Shown: positions 30,672 to 39,880 of the stretch, piece by piece | Position numbering within the stretch: position 1 is the first letter of the stretch | Layout of the letters: each line of letters starts with the position of its first letter | Virus record (IMG/VR): IMGVR_UViG_3300010413_000005 | Coordinates: 1-64,000 of that record | DNA from: a virus | Length of the DNA stretch: 64,000 bases | Direction: 5' to 3' (one strand) | The notes under the pieces: generated by a model | The model's database searches: none | What the model was told of the DNA's origin: nothing | What the model saw: only the letters and a program-made list of their open reading frames with translations | Translations under genes and position numbers: made by a program

Positions 30672-30914
30672 TTATTGTATGGATATGGAGATAATCCTAT
30701 CCACCTCCAAACAATCAGTAGGATCGTTGTTCATCTCTAAATGCGTTATCAAATCGACTTCTTCTCCGTTCAATTTCACCGTTCGGTGTCTCGTTCCGGT
30801 CAATTTGCCGCTTCGATATCCGCTTTCTGTGGTTTCCAATTCCACGAATTCTCCTACCGCGTTGAATATTTGATCCCAAAACCAACCCGGCCTTCTGAAT
30901 TGTTTAGTCGTCAT
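30672..30914 (-). CDS. Hypothetical protein (80 aa)
   Basis: Beta-rich small protein (SGKLTGTRHRTVKLNGEEVD). ATG at 30914 behind AAAGGAAATTGGAA. Not recognised. Confidence 0.55.
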   Translation of the reverse strand: MTTKQFRRPGWFWDQIFNAVGEFVELETTESGYRSGKLTGTRHRTVKLNGEEVDLITHLEMNNDPTDCLEVDRIISISIQ

Positions 30915-31146
30915 TTCCAATTTCCTTTCCCAATCCCGCTATTTCTGTATCTTGGTAGCAGACTTTGGAACAATATCTCTTGTGTTTAGGTATGTATTCG
31001 TTACAACCCGCTGCCTCGCAAGTTTTGATCCTGAAGATCGATAAGTTGTTCTTTTTTCTTTGCAAATCGAATAGACTTTTCTCCGACTCCACCATATAAG
31101 GCAGATCAGGCCTCAGCTTGATTCCCGACAAGTTTAGTATTGCCAT
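30904..31146 (-). CDS. Small zinc-ribbon protein (80 aa)
   Basis: CEAAGCNEYIPKHKRYCSKVC (43-63 region) gives C-x4-C then CxxxC, a common phage mini zinc ribbon. N-terminal half helical. Behind GGAAGGATTCGCA. Function unknown. Confidence 0.6.
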   Translation of the reverse strand: MAILNLSGIKLRPDLPYMVESEKSLFDLQRKKNNLSIFRIKTCEAAGCNEYIPKHKRYCSKVCYQDTEIAGLGKEIGNDD

Positions 31147-31510
31147 TGCGAATCCTTCCTATCCCACGCTTCCAGAATTTAGAGGCCAATTCTTCTCCGA
31201 CGTATTTCGCCAATTGACTTTTGTGTATCAACGCTACTCCGTCGACTCCTACCGGTTCTCCGTTCTGATTGTGGATATCCCAAGAACCGTACCAATCTAT
31301 CAATCTCTGATTGGCTATGACTACGAAGTCCTTGTAGTGTCCGGAGGTTCCTTTCAACGACATGATCCTCTTAATCATGGCTCCGTTGGGAGTGATATCC
31401 ATCCTGTTTACTCTACGACCGGTTTTGCCATTAGTCACTGACTTTTTGGCCTTACACTTGCGCTTTTTTTCGGATCCTGATTTATTCGCCTTTCGATTAC
31501 CCTGTTTCAC
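31106..31510 (-). CDS. Basic hypothetical protein (134 aa), GTG start
   Basis: Lys/Arg-rich N-terminal 35 residues, then a mixed domain with RLIDWYGSWDIHNQNGEPVG. The GTG follows AAAGAGGTTGTCTC and overlaps the uracil-DNA glycosylase gene. Possibly DNA-binding; unrecognised. Confidence 0.55.
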   Translation of the reverse strand: MKQGNRKANKSGSEKKRKCKAKKSVTNGKTGRRVNRMDITPNGAMIKRIMSLKGTSGHYKDFVVIANQRLIDWYGSWDIHNQNGEPVGVDGVALIHKSQLAKYVGEELASKFWKRGIGRIRNGNTKLVGNQAEA

Positions 31511-32129
31511 GAGACAACCTCTTTGCCAGTTTCAAATCTTCGATCGCCATATCGGAGAACTTCTTTCTGTCTTCGGATGACAATCTGATTATGTAGGCCG
31601 GATGGTACGTACAAATCGCTTTCCACGAAAAGACTTCGGAGCGAGAATCCATCACGACCATTTCCAATTCTTCTCCTCTCCAATCTTTCAAAACGGAAAC
31701 GTTGACCATCTTCGCCGGAACTAATCCGAGAAGAACAACCACTTTCGGATTCACTATCTTCAAGAAAGAAACCAAACGAGGTTTGCATTTTGCCATTTCT
31801 TCCCGAGTAGGATTCCTATTCGAAGGAGGACGGCAAGCCACTGTGTTACAAATGAATACGTCTTCTGTTCTATCCAATTCGGATCGATCTAACCAAGAAT
31901 CCAATTCTCTGCCGGCCATACCAACAAACGGAGAACCGGTTTTATCTTCGTTGGCTCCCGGAGCTTCTCCAATCAATGCGATATCGGCCGTAGGAGAACC
32001 GCGCCAATGAACTATCTTGTTTCTGTTACGATGCAGCGGGCAACGTTCGCAACCTGAACACTTCTTTTCCACTCTGGACAGTAAATCCAATTCGTAGAAT
32101 CCTTCTGATCTGGACTTCGTCGATTCCAT
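31497..32129 (-). CDS. Family 4 uracil-DNA glycosylase
   Basis: [10 protein letters not shown] near 24-33, [20 protein letters not shown] (54-73, motif A), CNTVACRPP (94-102), a further Cys near 114, and YHPAY for motif B. These are the 4Fe-4S and catalytic signatures of UdgA. It removes uracil from DNA. A phage that encodes it is unlikely to use uracil as its normal base, a useful limit for any modified-pyrimidine idea. Sits beside the flap-exonuclease gene. Confidence 0.9.
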   Translation of the reverse strand: MESTKSRSEGFYELDLLSRVEKKCSGCERCPLHRNRNKIVHWRGSPTADIALIGEAPGANEDKTGSPFVGMAGRELDSWLDRSELDRTEDVFICNTVACRPPSNRNPTREEMAKCKPRLVSFLKIVNPKVVVLLGLVPAKMVNVSVLKDWRGEELEMVVMDSRSEVFSWKAICTYHPAYIIRLSSEDRKKFSDMAIEDLKLAKRLSRETG

Positions 32130-33031
32130 TACCTGGCCATCTCCATGATATCGTTCATTTGAAATTTTTCTAGAAACGAAGCAAATCGAAGTCTTTTGAA
32201 GTATTTCACCATTTTGTCCCTATTGGGTTCTGGAGGTATTACTTTCAATTCACAATCGACTTTGATCTTGGTCAACTTTTTATACAACGCGACGTCTCGA
32301 GCGTGCTTTAGAACCAATTCGCGATACCTTTGTGCTACCGGCCAATCATTGTTATTGACGGCTCCTTCGAACACTTTCTTCAGAGTGACGTAGTGCCCTA
32401 ACAAATTCGCCGCGGTCTTGGGTCCTATAGAAGGCACTCCGGGAATTCCGTCGCTCGAGTCTCCGGACAACGCTTTCAAATCGGCGATTTGCGAAGGAAA
32501 TACGCCGTGTTTTTGGAATACTTCGTCTATTCCATACACTTTTTCAGGATTTTTGCCAAACGCAGGAGATATCGTCCAAACCGAGTTGGGCATTATCAAT
32601 TGCCTCAAATCCGAATCTCCGGAGTAAATAGCTACGCGACCGGAAGATTTCACCGATAGATTTCCTATAACGTCATCAGCTTCACAATCCACGCCGTAAT
32701 ATTGCGGAACTCCGATCGCAGTAAGTATTCCCTTCAATATCGCCTCTTGTCGATTCAATTCTCGAGATATCTCAGCCCTTTGCGGATCGGGTTTATCTCG
32801 GTTCTTGTAACCGGCGTACAACTTGTATCTGAAGTTCAATCCTTCTCCTTCCCAAGCGACTGATATGGGAGTTCTCCATTTTTCAAATATCCTCAACGAT
32901 ATGTTGATGAATCCGTACACTCCGCCAATCGACATTTCTTCGTCGCCGATTTTGGTGCTGAGATTAGAGAAAGCGTCCGACGTCCTCCAAAGCAAATGAC
33001 GACCGTCCAAAATCATTGTGTCGAATTTCAT
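32129..33031 (-). CDS. 5'-3' exonuclease / flap endonuclease
   Basis: MILDGRHLLWR at the start, ECEADDVIGN-like acidic motif, YSGDSDLRQL, and LSGDSSDGIPGVPSIGPKTAANLL, the helix-3-turn-helix DNA-binding motif. This is the FEN family as in T5/T7-type phage exonucleases, removing RNA primers and flaps. I use the ATG at 33031 (TGATG overlap with upstream gene) instead of an upstream one inside that gene. Confidence 0.9.
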   Translation of the reverse strand: MKFDTMILDGRHLLWRTSDAFSNLSTKIGDEEMSIGGVYGFINISLRIFEKWRTPISVAWEGEGLNFRYKLYAGYKNRDKPDPQRAEISRELNRQEAILKGILTAIGVPQYYGVDCEADDVIGNLSVKSSGRVAIYSGDSDLRQLIMPNSVWTISPAFGKNPEKVYGIDEVFQKHGVFPSQIADLKALSGDSSDGIPGVPSIGPKTAANLLGHYVTLKKVFEGAVNNNDWPVAQRYRELVLKHARDVALYKKLTKIKVDCELKVIPPEPNRDKMVKYFKRLRFASFLEKFQMNDIMEMAR

Positions 33032-33285
33032 CAAAACGGAACCTCTTCTTCGTCCACCGGAATCTCCGGACATTCTTCGTCGATGTGTCTATTCCACATA
33101 TCCTTTTTGATTTCGTGCCACTTGCCCAATACAGTATTTCGACGTTTGTACTTCCAAGTCGAACTATCTCGATCCGGAGACCAATACATCAAATAGACTT
33201 CGTGGTATTTGAATCCGGTGGTGAATCGTTTGTAGGTTATCCCACAATGAGGACACCTCTCGTCGTTTTTGTAACAGCGACTCAT
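33031..33285 (-). CDS. Small zinc-binding-like protein (84 aa)
   Basis: YKNDERCPHCGITY at the N-terminus and a HIDEECPEI near the C-terminus could pair to bind zinc. Basic, aromatic middle part. Start and stop both overlap neighbours. Confidence 0.6.
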   Translation of the reverse strand: MSRCYKNDERCPHCGITYKRFTTGFKYHEVYLMYWSPDRDSSTWKYKRRNTVLGKWHEIKKDMWNRHIDEECPEIPVDEEEVPF

Positions 33286-33485
33286 TCATCGACGTACCGA
33301 AGATAGATCTCTCTGATTTTGCACTTTTGCGCTTCGGAGAGCGTCCATTTGTTTTCCAAACGTTCTTCCATCGATACGACGAAATTGGCTTCCCATTCGG
33401 TCAAATCGTGTTCGTCCTTTTGCAACTCTTGGACTTTGCCGTATAGGTCGTCGAATTCTTTCTTTCTGTTATCCCAATATGACAT
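33282..33485 (-). CDS. Helical hypothetical protein (67 aa)
   Basis: Charged, helical, with Trp residues (LTEWEANFVVSMEERLENKW). Behind ATGGAGATTTGA. I recall similar small proteins in replication clusters of phages, with unknown function. Confidence 0.6.
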   Translation of the reverse strand: MSYWDNRKKEFDDLYGKVQELQKDEHDLTEWEANFVVSMEERLENKWTLSEAQKCKIREIYLRYVDE

Positions 33486-34295
33486 TCAAATCTCCATAAG
33501 TGATAAAATGAATTTCGATAGCTTCGGACTTTTACTAGTGTTATCTCTACACCACTTATGAATTTTGTTGATCACCACCGTATCGTACCTTATATCTCCG
33601 GATATGTCGGCTGCTATCCATTCCCTGTCCAGGATGTTGTTGGGATACATTTTTGTAACGCGATTGAATACCCTGATTTCCTTCTCGTTGCCCAAATCGG
33701 ACACCCTCATCCGACCGGTCCTGATTAAGTATTCCGTCCAAACCAGATACGCGACTCCGTACGCGTCTGCCAAATCTTCGCTCGTTTGTCTATTCTGCTT
33801 CTTTCCCTTCTGCGGAAGATTGTATTGACTGAAATCGGCGCCCCAACGACTCAGAACGAACTCCTCCATCAAATCCTTCTTCGCGGTTCCGTCTCCGGTA
33901 ACGAACATCTTCACGGAACCGGGATCATGCAAACGGAACGGTATTCCGCTTCTCAAAAGACACATTCTGGCGACTCCTCCCAATTCGCCCTTGTGATGCG
34001 CTCCGTGAGAAGCGTCCAGCGCGTAATCTTCAACTCCGGCGAAATCTGGAGCATGGTCTCTGATTGTTTCTTCGAACCACAACAGGGCATTGTATAGACG
34101 CAACATATTGAACGTCTGATTGTCCTTCGATTTGTCCACGGTCAATCTATAGGCGTCTTTGTGTTTGGCAGCAGCTCCGGCCAAATCAGTGTAGTACGAG
34201 AACCAATTCAGTCCTCCGTCTTTCAGTTGAACGACCGCTCCGTGATTCAACCCCAAATCGTATCCGTTTACCAGTACGCTTTTTTCAATCTTCAT
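33486..34295 (-). CDS. RuvC-like Holliday junction resolvase
   Basis: RNase H-fold metal site: VNGYDLGLNHGAVVQL (Asp13), a VEDYALDASHGAHH Glu motif, and SEDLADAYGVAYLVW with the two C-terminal Asp. These match the four acidic residues of RuvC nucleases that cut four-way DNA junctions. At 269 residues it is longer than bacterial RuvC (~170), with a C-terminal basic extension. Fits with recombination genes next door (SbcCD-like, RecA). Confidence 0.75.
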   Translation of the reverse strand: MKIEKSVLVNGYDLGLNHGAVVQLKDGGLNWFSYYTDLAGAAAKHKDAYRLTVDKSKDNQTFNMLRLYNALLWFEETIRDHAPDFAGVEDYALDASHGAHHKGELGGVARMCLLRSGIPFRLHDPGSVKMFVTGDGTAKKDLMEEFVLSRWGADFSQYNLPQKGKKQNRQTSEDLADAYGVAYLVWTEYLIRTGRMRVSDLGNEKEIRVFNRVTKMYPNNILDREWIAADISGDIRYDTVVINKIHKWCRDNTSKSPKLSKFILSLMEI

Positions 34296-34464
34296 CTTCC
34301 GAAACGTATTCTTTCAGTTCCTTGACTACGATTTCCAATTCGACTACGCGCTGTTGAAGCTTTTCTATGTTGGCCATGGCCCTATATAGGAAATACAAAG
34401 CCACGACCAGAGCGAAAGCTCCTATATTCGTAATCAACGTAATTTTTTCTAAAGCTTGTTCCAT
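34285..34464 (-). CDS. Mini membrane protein with coiled coil (59 aa)
   Basis: A hydrophobic helix (IGAFALVVALYFLYRAM) then a heptad helix (KLQQRVVELEIVVKELKEYV) and an acidic tail. Sits between the SbcC-like and RuvC-like genes; its stop overlaps the RuvC start. Too small to be an enzyme. May be an Rz/holin-like or membrane tether. Confidence 0.6.
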   Translation of the reverse strand: MEQALEKITLITNIGAFALVVALYFLYRAMANIEKLQQRVVELEIVVKELKEYVSEDED

Positions 34465-34465
34465 A

Positions 34466-36370
34466 TCAAGCCGCTTCTTCTACCGTAGATGTGCTATCCT
34501 CTCTCACCACCTCCAGGTTCCTATCGAAGAAGTCACACACGTTAGGATCGTGCGATATCACGTAAATGGTTCCGCAGTCCTCTCTCATCTTCTGCAACAA
34601 TATTCCTACTCGAGAGGCGCCCTCTTTGTCCAACCCGTCGAATATCTCGTCCAACAACAGTATTCCCGGCCGGCCGTTCTCTCTCGAAGCTACCAAATCC
34701 ATCAACGCCAACTCCGCTGATATAGTGATCTTGCGTTGCTGTCCGGAGCTGGGTGGGTAGTTCGCCAATCCTTCGATTTCCCACTCCATAGATATCTCGT
34801 CTCTGGTAGCATTCTTTGAACTCTTCAACTGTCGCTGCGTATCGAACGTGACCCGGATATCTCCGTCCGAGAGCGTGTCTAGATAGTAATTGGTTCTCTC
34901 GGTTATGAACGGCATCACAGAATCCAATATGTAACTCGGGAGGCCTTGATCAGAGAATCCTCTCACCCAGAATTCTTGGTGTGCCAATTCATTTTCCCAT
35001 CCGCTCCGGCGAACCTTCAAGTTGGACAACGATTCTTCTGACGTCTTGTTGTCTTTGGCCAATTCGTTTATCTGCTCTTCGTACGGATTGACCTCGTTTT
35101 TGATTACGTCGATGCTTTCGCGTTTCCGTTTGATTGTGGCTTTCAGTTCGGCCGCTTTGGAATCGGTAGATTTCAAAGATCTCAATTCCTTTTCCAACTC
35201 TTCGATCTTTGTGTTTATGGCCAATCCGCGCTCTATAGAAGCTCTGCATTCTTTTATGTGATTCTCGTTATCTTCGTTGCTCTTTTCCAATTTGGAAAGC
35301 TCGACTCTCTGAGATTTCAACCCGTTTTCCAATTCTGATATCTCGAGATTCAACGAGTCCTTGTAATCCTTAGGAGCTCCGGAGTCCAACGGAGCAGTAC
35401 AAGTGGGACAGTTATCCTGTTCCAATTCGGATAACGATTCCTTCTTCAGTCTCAAACTGGCATTTGTAGAACCTATGCCCGAATTGCAAACGCCCAACTT
35501 TTCTCTAATCTTGGATCTATTGATTATCGCAGCTTCCATGTCGGCGCGTATGGATGTTACGTCTATCACCGTGAGCTTCAATTTGTCTATCTTTTCGATG
35601 AGCGCCGGAATGTTGGAACGCTTGGATTCCAATTCTCTCAGTTCGTCCAACATAGTTTTGCAATCTTCGGCGACCACCTTCGTCCGATCCTTCTGCGATT
35701 GTGCGTAAGTATCTTTCTTTTCTTTCAAACGTTTGATCGCCTCTTTATTCGAAGACATTTTGTTTTCAAGAGAATCGATATTGACGGCGACCGATAACAG
35801 AGAATCCTTCAATTCTTTCGCTTTATCTTTCACCACCTGTCGACACTTCTTGAATATATCGGTGCGCATGATGACGTGCAATATGTCTTTTCGATCGGAA
35901 TCTTTGGATAGAACGGAGGCGAACCTCTTCGTATCTCCTTCTGCGTACAACACCACGTTCCTGAAGGTGTGGTAATCCATACCCAACATCCTATCGATCT
36001 TGGTTTGGATGTCGTTCTTCTCTCCCTGCCATTCTGCTCCGGAAGGTTGTATCAAAGCCAACTTCGGTTGGTCCTTCCTTCGTTCCCTCTTTATTGTCCA
36101 GATTCCGTCATCCATCTCTATTCTGGACTCGAGTATGGAGTGCTTCTGCCCGTTTTTGATTACTTGATTCCCGATCTTATCGTCGATGTATTTTCCGAAC
36201 CAGCACCAACTTATCGCTTTGAAGAAATTGGATTTTCCGGATCCGTTGGAAGTCGCCGAAGCAGTATCCTTGTTCACTCCGGTTATCCCTATCAAACCCT
36301 GTTTGTGTAGTTGGATATTCAATTCTTCGTATCCGCAGAAATTCTTTCCTATAACATCCAAAGGTTTCAT
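34466..36370 (-). CDS. SbcC/gp46-like recombination exonuclease ATPase
   Basis: Walker A at 31-48 (TSNGSGKSN), a long coiled coil, zinc hook CPTC at 321-324, signature SSGQQRKI near 540 and Walker B GILLLDEIFDGLD with an H-loop ISHD. The 634-residue size matches T4 gp46. Forms the Mre11/Rad50-type complex with the protein encoded at 36367-37539, processing DNA ends for recombination-dependent replication. Confidence 0.9.
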   Translation of the reverse strand: MKPLDVIGKNFCGYEELNIQLHKQGLIGITGVNKDTASATSNGSGKSNFFKAISWCWFGKYIDDKIGNQVIKNGQKHSILESRIEMDDGIWTIKRERRKDQPKLALIQPSGAEWQGEKNDIQTKIDRMLGMDYHTFRNVVLYAEGDTKRFASVLSKDSDRKDILHVIMRTDIFKKCRQVVKDKAKELKDSLLSVAVNIDSLENKMSSNKEAIKRLKEKKDTYAQSQKDRTKVVAEDCKTMLDELRELESKRSNIPALIEKIDKLKLTVIDVTSIRADMEAAIINRSKIREKLGVCNSGIGSTNASLRLKKESLSELEQDNCPTCTAPLDSGAPKDYKDSLNLEISELENGLKSQRVELSKLEKSNEDNENHIKECRASIERGLAINTKIEELEKELRSLKSTDSKAAELKATIKRKRESIDVIKNEVNPYEEQINELAKDNKTSEESLSNLKVRRSGWENELAHQEFWVRGFSDQGLPSYILDSVMPFITERTNYYLDTLSDGDIRVTFDTQRQLKSSKNATRDEISMEWEIEGLANYPPSSGQQRKITISAELALMDLVASRENGRPGILLLDEIFDGLDKEGASRVGILLQKMREDCGTIYVISHDPNVCDFFDRNLEVVREDSTSTVEEAA

Positions 36371-37539
36371 GCAGCCTCACTATCGTCGGATAGCGCTCGA
36401 GTCTGTTCCAACGCTTTCAAACCTATCGATTTCAATTTGGACGTGTCCAGACCGTCTGTATTCACGCCCTTGGAATCTACGTAATCCATTATCGCGCGCT
36501 CCGGCGAAGAGGACGCTTCACCTGCCGTTTGTTCCAGACGCGATTCGTGGTGGTATACTGGATCGTGTTTGTATTCCGCTCTGATTCCCTTGGACTTTAG
36601 TTCCTTGACGTGCTCTATCACGCCGGATTTGATTTTAGCCCATTCTGCGTGGGTAGCTTTCACTACGAATCTGACGTAATCCTTCTCCGCGAATTCCATT
36701 TTACCGGAGTATGAATTCCAATGTATTAGATGAAATTCGGGCATACCGGTTTTGATCTTTTTCCTCTTCAAACGACCGTCTTCGTAGAATTTCAGAAACC
36801 AAACGCACGATTCCCTTCCGACGTCGTCGAATCTGTGGTGCATAGGAGAACCGAGATAGAAACCCTTTCTCTTACCTTCATTCAAGAACGTCTGATGTTT
36901 ATGGAAGTGTCCTCCTATCACGTGATTGAAAGAAGTGGATATCTCCTCTACAGACAATCCTATATCGCAATTCCATCCGTAATGCTGGCAACCCAATACA
37001 CTATTGTGGAACAGCAAAACGTTTACTTTATCCTTGTGATTAGCGGATATCGATTCGCGATAGGATTCCAATATCGATCTGCTTTTCTCCAGAGAAGAGT
37101 ATTCCAAGTGCCAGAAATTCAACCAATTGGTAGGAGAAAACGGAACCTGGCTGTGCTCGAAACACATCACCTTGTTGTTTCCGTATTTGTACATCTCGGT
37201 CACGAATCGGCCGCCTTGGAGATTGTTGGCGTCGTGATTTCCCGGAATGAGATATACGAACGCCTTGCATTCGCTCAAACATTTCGAAGTCTCGGCTGCG
37301 GTTACTGCGTCCAATCTCGATACGTTGAATAGATCTCCTATTATGTGAAAATCCATCCATTTTTGTTTCGTACCGTATTTTTTCAAAATCAAATTGAATT
37401 TCTTCCACAACTCTATTTGATCATCCAAACGATCGGTCCGGCCTTCGTCGGTAGGTTTGGCGTGAGGAAGAAAATTCCCCATATGCAAATCGGCCGCAAA
37501 CAATCCCGAGTAAACACATTCTTCGGATTCAGATGCCAT
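36367..37539 (-). CDS. SbcD/gp47-like recombination nuclease
   Basis: Calcineurin-like phosphoesterase motifs in order: DLHMGN, GDLFNV, GNHDAN, FHNS and GGHFHKHQ, the di-metal site of Mre11-type nucleases. 390 residues, slightly larger than T4 gp47. Its stop overlaps the SbcC-like start (4 bases), as expected for a stoichiometric complex. Confidence 0.9.
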   Translation of the reverse strand: MASESEECVYSGLFAADLHMGNFLPHAKPTDEGRTDRLDDQIELWKKFNLILKKYGTKQKWMDFHIIGDLFNVSRLDAVTAAETSKCLSECKAFVYLIPGNHDANNLQGGRFVTEMYKYGNNKVMCFEHSQVPFSPTNWLNFWHLEYSSLEKSRSILESYRESISANHKDKVNVLLFHNSVLGCQHYGWNCDIGLSVEEISTSFNHVIGGHFHKHQTFLNEGKRKGFYLGSPMHHRFDDVGRESCVWFLKFYEDGRLKRKKIKTGMPEFHLIHWNSYSGKMEFAEKDYVRFVVKATHAEWAKIKSGVIEHVKELKSKGIRAEYKHDPVYHHESRLEQTAGEASSSPERAIMDYVDSKGVNTDGLDTSKLKSIGLKALEQTRALSDDSEAA

Positions 37540-38599
37540 ATTCCCATCCGTGTTTAGTTCTCAATTCACTGAGCAATTCGGAACGAAGTTGATCGTTTTC
37601 GTTCAACAATGCCACAGTGCTATCTATTCCATTAGCTAATCGGTCGTCTCCGCGCGAATACCACGCTCCGGAGCGCGTCAATATACCGTCCCTTTCACAT
37701 TGGACTATCAACGACCTGCTTTTGTCGAATCCCTGCCCGTATCTCACAACTACCGGCGCTTTTCTGAAAGGAGGGAATATCTGATTCTTGCGGATGTCCA
37801 CGATGGCATTGTGGGCTGTTTTCACGCCGTCTTCATCCTTCTCGCTACCGGTCGCGCGGCGAACGTAAGCGACGATTGTAGCGTGGTGTTTGGTAGCCCA
37901 ACCTCCGGATATCTCTTCCTTGTCCCCGTAGGCTACGCCGATCTTGGTTCTCACCTGAGATATGAATAGCAACGCCACATCTTCTTTGAATACCTTGGGC
38001 ATCACTTTGGGAAGATATCTCGAGAACGCTCCGGCCGCGTCTCCGATCTTCTCCACTCCGTATCCGGCCTCTATTTGCGCTTTGGTTTTGCAAGGGTTGA
38101 TAGAATCCAACACTATCAATATCGGTATTCGGCGCCCCTTGATTTCTCTTATCTTGCTGGCCCTCAGAGTTATTCCATCGATGAAAGAGAATATTCTCTC
38201 TATATCGTCCGGCTGCGAAATGATCAAATGATCGGTATCGACTCCGACTTGTTTGGCATAATCCGGATCAAGTTTGCATTCTTTATCGATGTAAACCGCC
38301 ACTCCGCCTAACGATTGTGTTTCTGAAACTATGTGCAGAGCCAACGTAGTTTTTCCGCTGGATTCGGCTCCATGTAATACGGTCAACCTTCCCAGTGGAA
38401 TACCTCCGCGACCCATGGCCGCGTCTACGGTTGCCAATTGGGTTCCAATTACGCCTCTCACTTTCATCTTGGCGTAATTGGAACCCAACACGTAAGCGTT
38501 GGATTCGTCGCCGGCCGCGGCCAGAATTTCTTCCAGAACGTTTTTGCCCGGCGACGAATCGGGTTTGCTTTGTGACTTCTTTTTATTGGATTTGGACAC
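37529..38599 (-). CDS. recA: RecA-type recombinase
   Basis: Walker A GAESSGKTT at 77-85, ILIVLDSINPC (Walker B region), VALLFISQVRTKIGVAYG, then a GGWATKHHA motif near the usual L2/DNA-binding loop. The protein is bacterial RecA-like rather than T4 UvsX-like. It promotes strand exchange for repair and recombination-dependent replication. The N-terminal ~20 residues are a basic, Ser-rich tail. GTG start. Downstream of SSB-like gene, upstream of SbcCD-like pair. Confidence 0.95.
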   Translation of the reverse strand: MSKSNKKKSQSKPDSSPGKNVLEEILAAAGDESNAYVLGSNYAKMKVRGVIGTQLATVDAAMGRGGIPLGRLTVLHGAESSGKTTLALHIVSETQSLGGVAVYIDKECKLDPDYAKQVGVDTDHLIISQPDDIERIFSFIDGITLRASKIREIKGRRIPILIVLDSINPCKTKAQIEAGYGVEKIGDAAGAFSRYLPKVMPKVFKEDVALLFISQVRTKIGVAYGDKEEISGGWATKHHATIVAYVRRATGSEKDEDGVKTAHNAIVDIRKNQIFPPFRKAPVVVRYGQGFDKSRSLIVQCERDGILTRSGAWYSRGDDRLANGIDSTVALLNENDQLRSELLSELRTKHGWEYGI

Positions 38600-38602
38600 T
38601 TT

Positions 38603-39880
38603 TTATTTATTCTTTTTGTCCTTCTTGTCGCCCTTGTCCTTCTTGTCGCCCTTGTCCTTCTTGTCGCCCTTGTCCTTCTTGTCGCCCTTGTTTTTCTTAC
38701 TTTCCGATTCCTGTTTGACCCTGTCCAATTCCTTGTCTATTTCGTCGAAATCGAAATCGTCGTCGTCTTTAGATGATCCGCCTTTCTTCTCCTTCTTGTC
38801 TTCCTTCTTGTCTTCCTTCTCGTCGTCCTTCTCGTCGTCCTTCTCGTCGTCGTCCTCATCTTCGTCGTCGTCGTCTTCATCCTTCTCGTCGTCGTCTTCG
38901 TCTTCGTCGTCCTCATCTTCGTCGTCGTCTTCGTCGTCCCCATCTTTCTCGTCGTCTTCGTCGTCCCCATCTTTCTCGTCGTCTTCGGAGTCCAAGCCGT
39001 CTTCGTCTTCGTCCTTCTCGTCTTCGTCCTTCTCGTCGTCGTCATCATCTTTCTCGTCGTCGTCTTCGTCGTCCGATTCCAACCCGTCATCTTCGTCTTC
39101 GTCGTCGTCGAAATCTTCGGCGTCATCAGACACCTTGACTCCTGCGAGCATCGCCTCTACGTCCTTGGGAGATTTCACCATGTTTGCGAAAATGGCAAAA
39201 AGATCGCAGATTCCGCCTTCTTCCATGGCCTCTGCTATCTTCCTACGAAGACTCTTTTTGAGCGATTTGTGATCCTTCAAGGTATCGGCGTCCACCGTCA
39301 CCTTGTATTTAGTCTTGATTCCCTTGCCCTTTTTGTTGACTATGAGGAATATGGCAGCGGTTTCCTCTGTGATGTCTCCGTTGTCCAGAAACGCTTCTGA
39401 GATGCCGTCGAATATTGTTTTAGGCGCGAATATGACGCACGGTTCCGGATCTAACTTCTGCCATTTCCGAGTCTTGTCTTTGCGCCAAGCTATCGGAGTT
39501 ATTCCCCAAAGGAATCGACGCGTAGCAGACATTTCTGCTGCTTCGTCGGAGTCCACGTCTCCGGACTCTACGTGTTTTTTCACCGGACACTCTTCCGGAA
39601 TCTTCACACCCTTCTTCTTTAGCAGCCTTTGGACGTACGGATGTTCCAGGACCGGATTGGCCTTTACATCGAGAGACGGAACCATGGAATTGTCCTTGCC
39701 GATTCCGTAGTGAACCTCTGCGCGTATGTAGTTGATGCCGTCCGTCAACGGGAATTCTTCCTTGGTACGGCAGCAACCGTGTACGTATATCAGAGTGTCT
39801 CCGGGATCGAACGAGTAGAAGTCGCTACCCCTCTGCTCCTTTTTGTACCCTTCTTTCATGCGCTCAACGTTGACTGACAT
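38603..39880 (-). CDS. SSB-like protein with giant acidic and Lys tail
   Basis: Residues ~1-235 form a folded domain: YSFDPGDTLIYVHGCCRTKEEFP and a GINYIRAEVHYGIGKDNS strand pattern reminiscent of T4 gp32-like ssDNA-binding proteins. It sits between the HU-like/recombination genes and recA, where SSB is expected. Residues ~240-370 are almost all Asp, Glu and Lys, and the C-terminus has four copies of a KGDKKD unit. Acidic tails in SSBs recruit other proteins, but this one is exceptionally long. SSB identity is inferred, not certain. Confidence 0.6.
   Translation of the reverse strand: MSVNVERMKEGYKKEQRGSDFYSFDPGDTLIYVHGCCRTKEEFPLTDGINYIRAEVHYGIGKDNSMVPSLDVKANPVLEHPYVQRLLKKKGVKIPEECPVKKHVESGDVDSDEAAEMSATRRFLWGITPIAWRKDKTRKWQKLDPEPCVIFAPKTIFDGISEAFLDNGDITEETAAIFLIVNKKGKGIKTKYKVTVDADTLKDHKSLKKSLRRKIAEAMEEGGICDLFAIFANMVKSPKDVEAMLAGVKVSDDAEDFDDDEDEDDGLESDDEDDDEKDDDDDEKDEDEKDEDEDGLDSEDDEKDGDDEDDEKDGDDEDDDEDEDDEDEDDDEKDEDDDDEDEDDDEKDDEKDDEKEDKKEDKKEKKGGSSKDDDDFDFDEIDKELDRVKQESESKKNKGDKKDKGDKKDKGDKKDKGDKKDKKNK
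38618..38689 (-). repeat. Tandem 18-bp coding repeat (four units)
   Basis: Four perfect copies of an 18-bp unit (plus strand GTCCTTCTTGTCGCCCTT) encode the KGDKKD repeats at the end of the SSB-like protein. Exact identity suggests recent expansion by slippage; copy number may vary among isolates. Confidence 0.85.

Noticed and set aside
38499-39272. A 257-codon plus-strand frame rich in Ser
   Set aside because: It is the complement of the Asp/Glu/Lys tail of the SSB-like gene; the poly-Ser composition is a mirror artefact and no ribosome-binding site precedes it.
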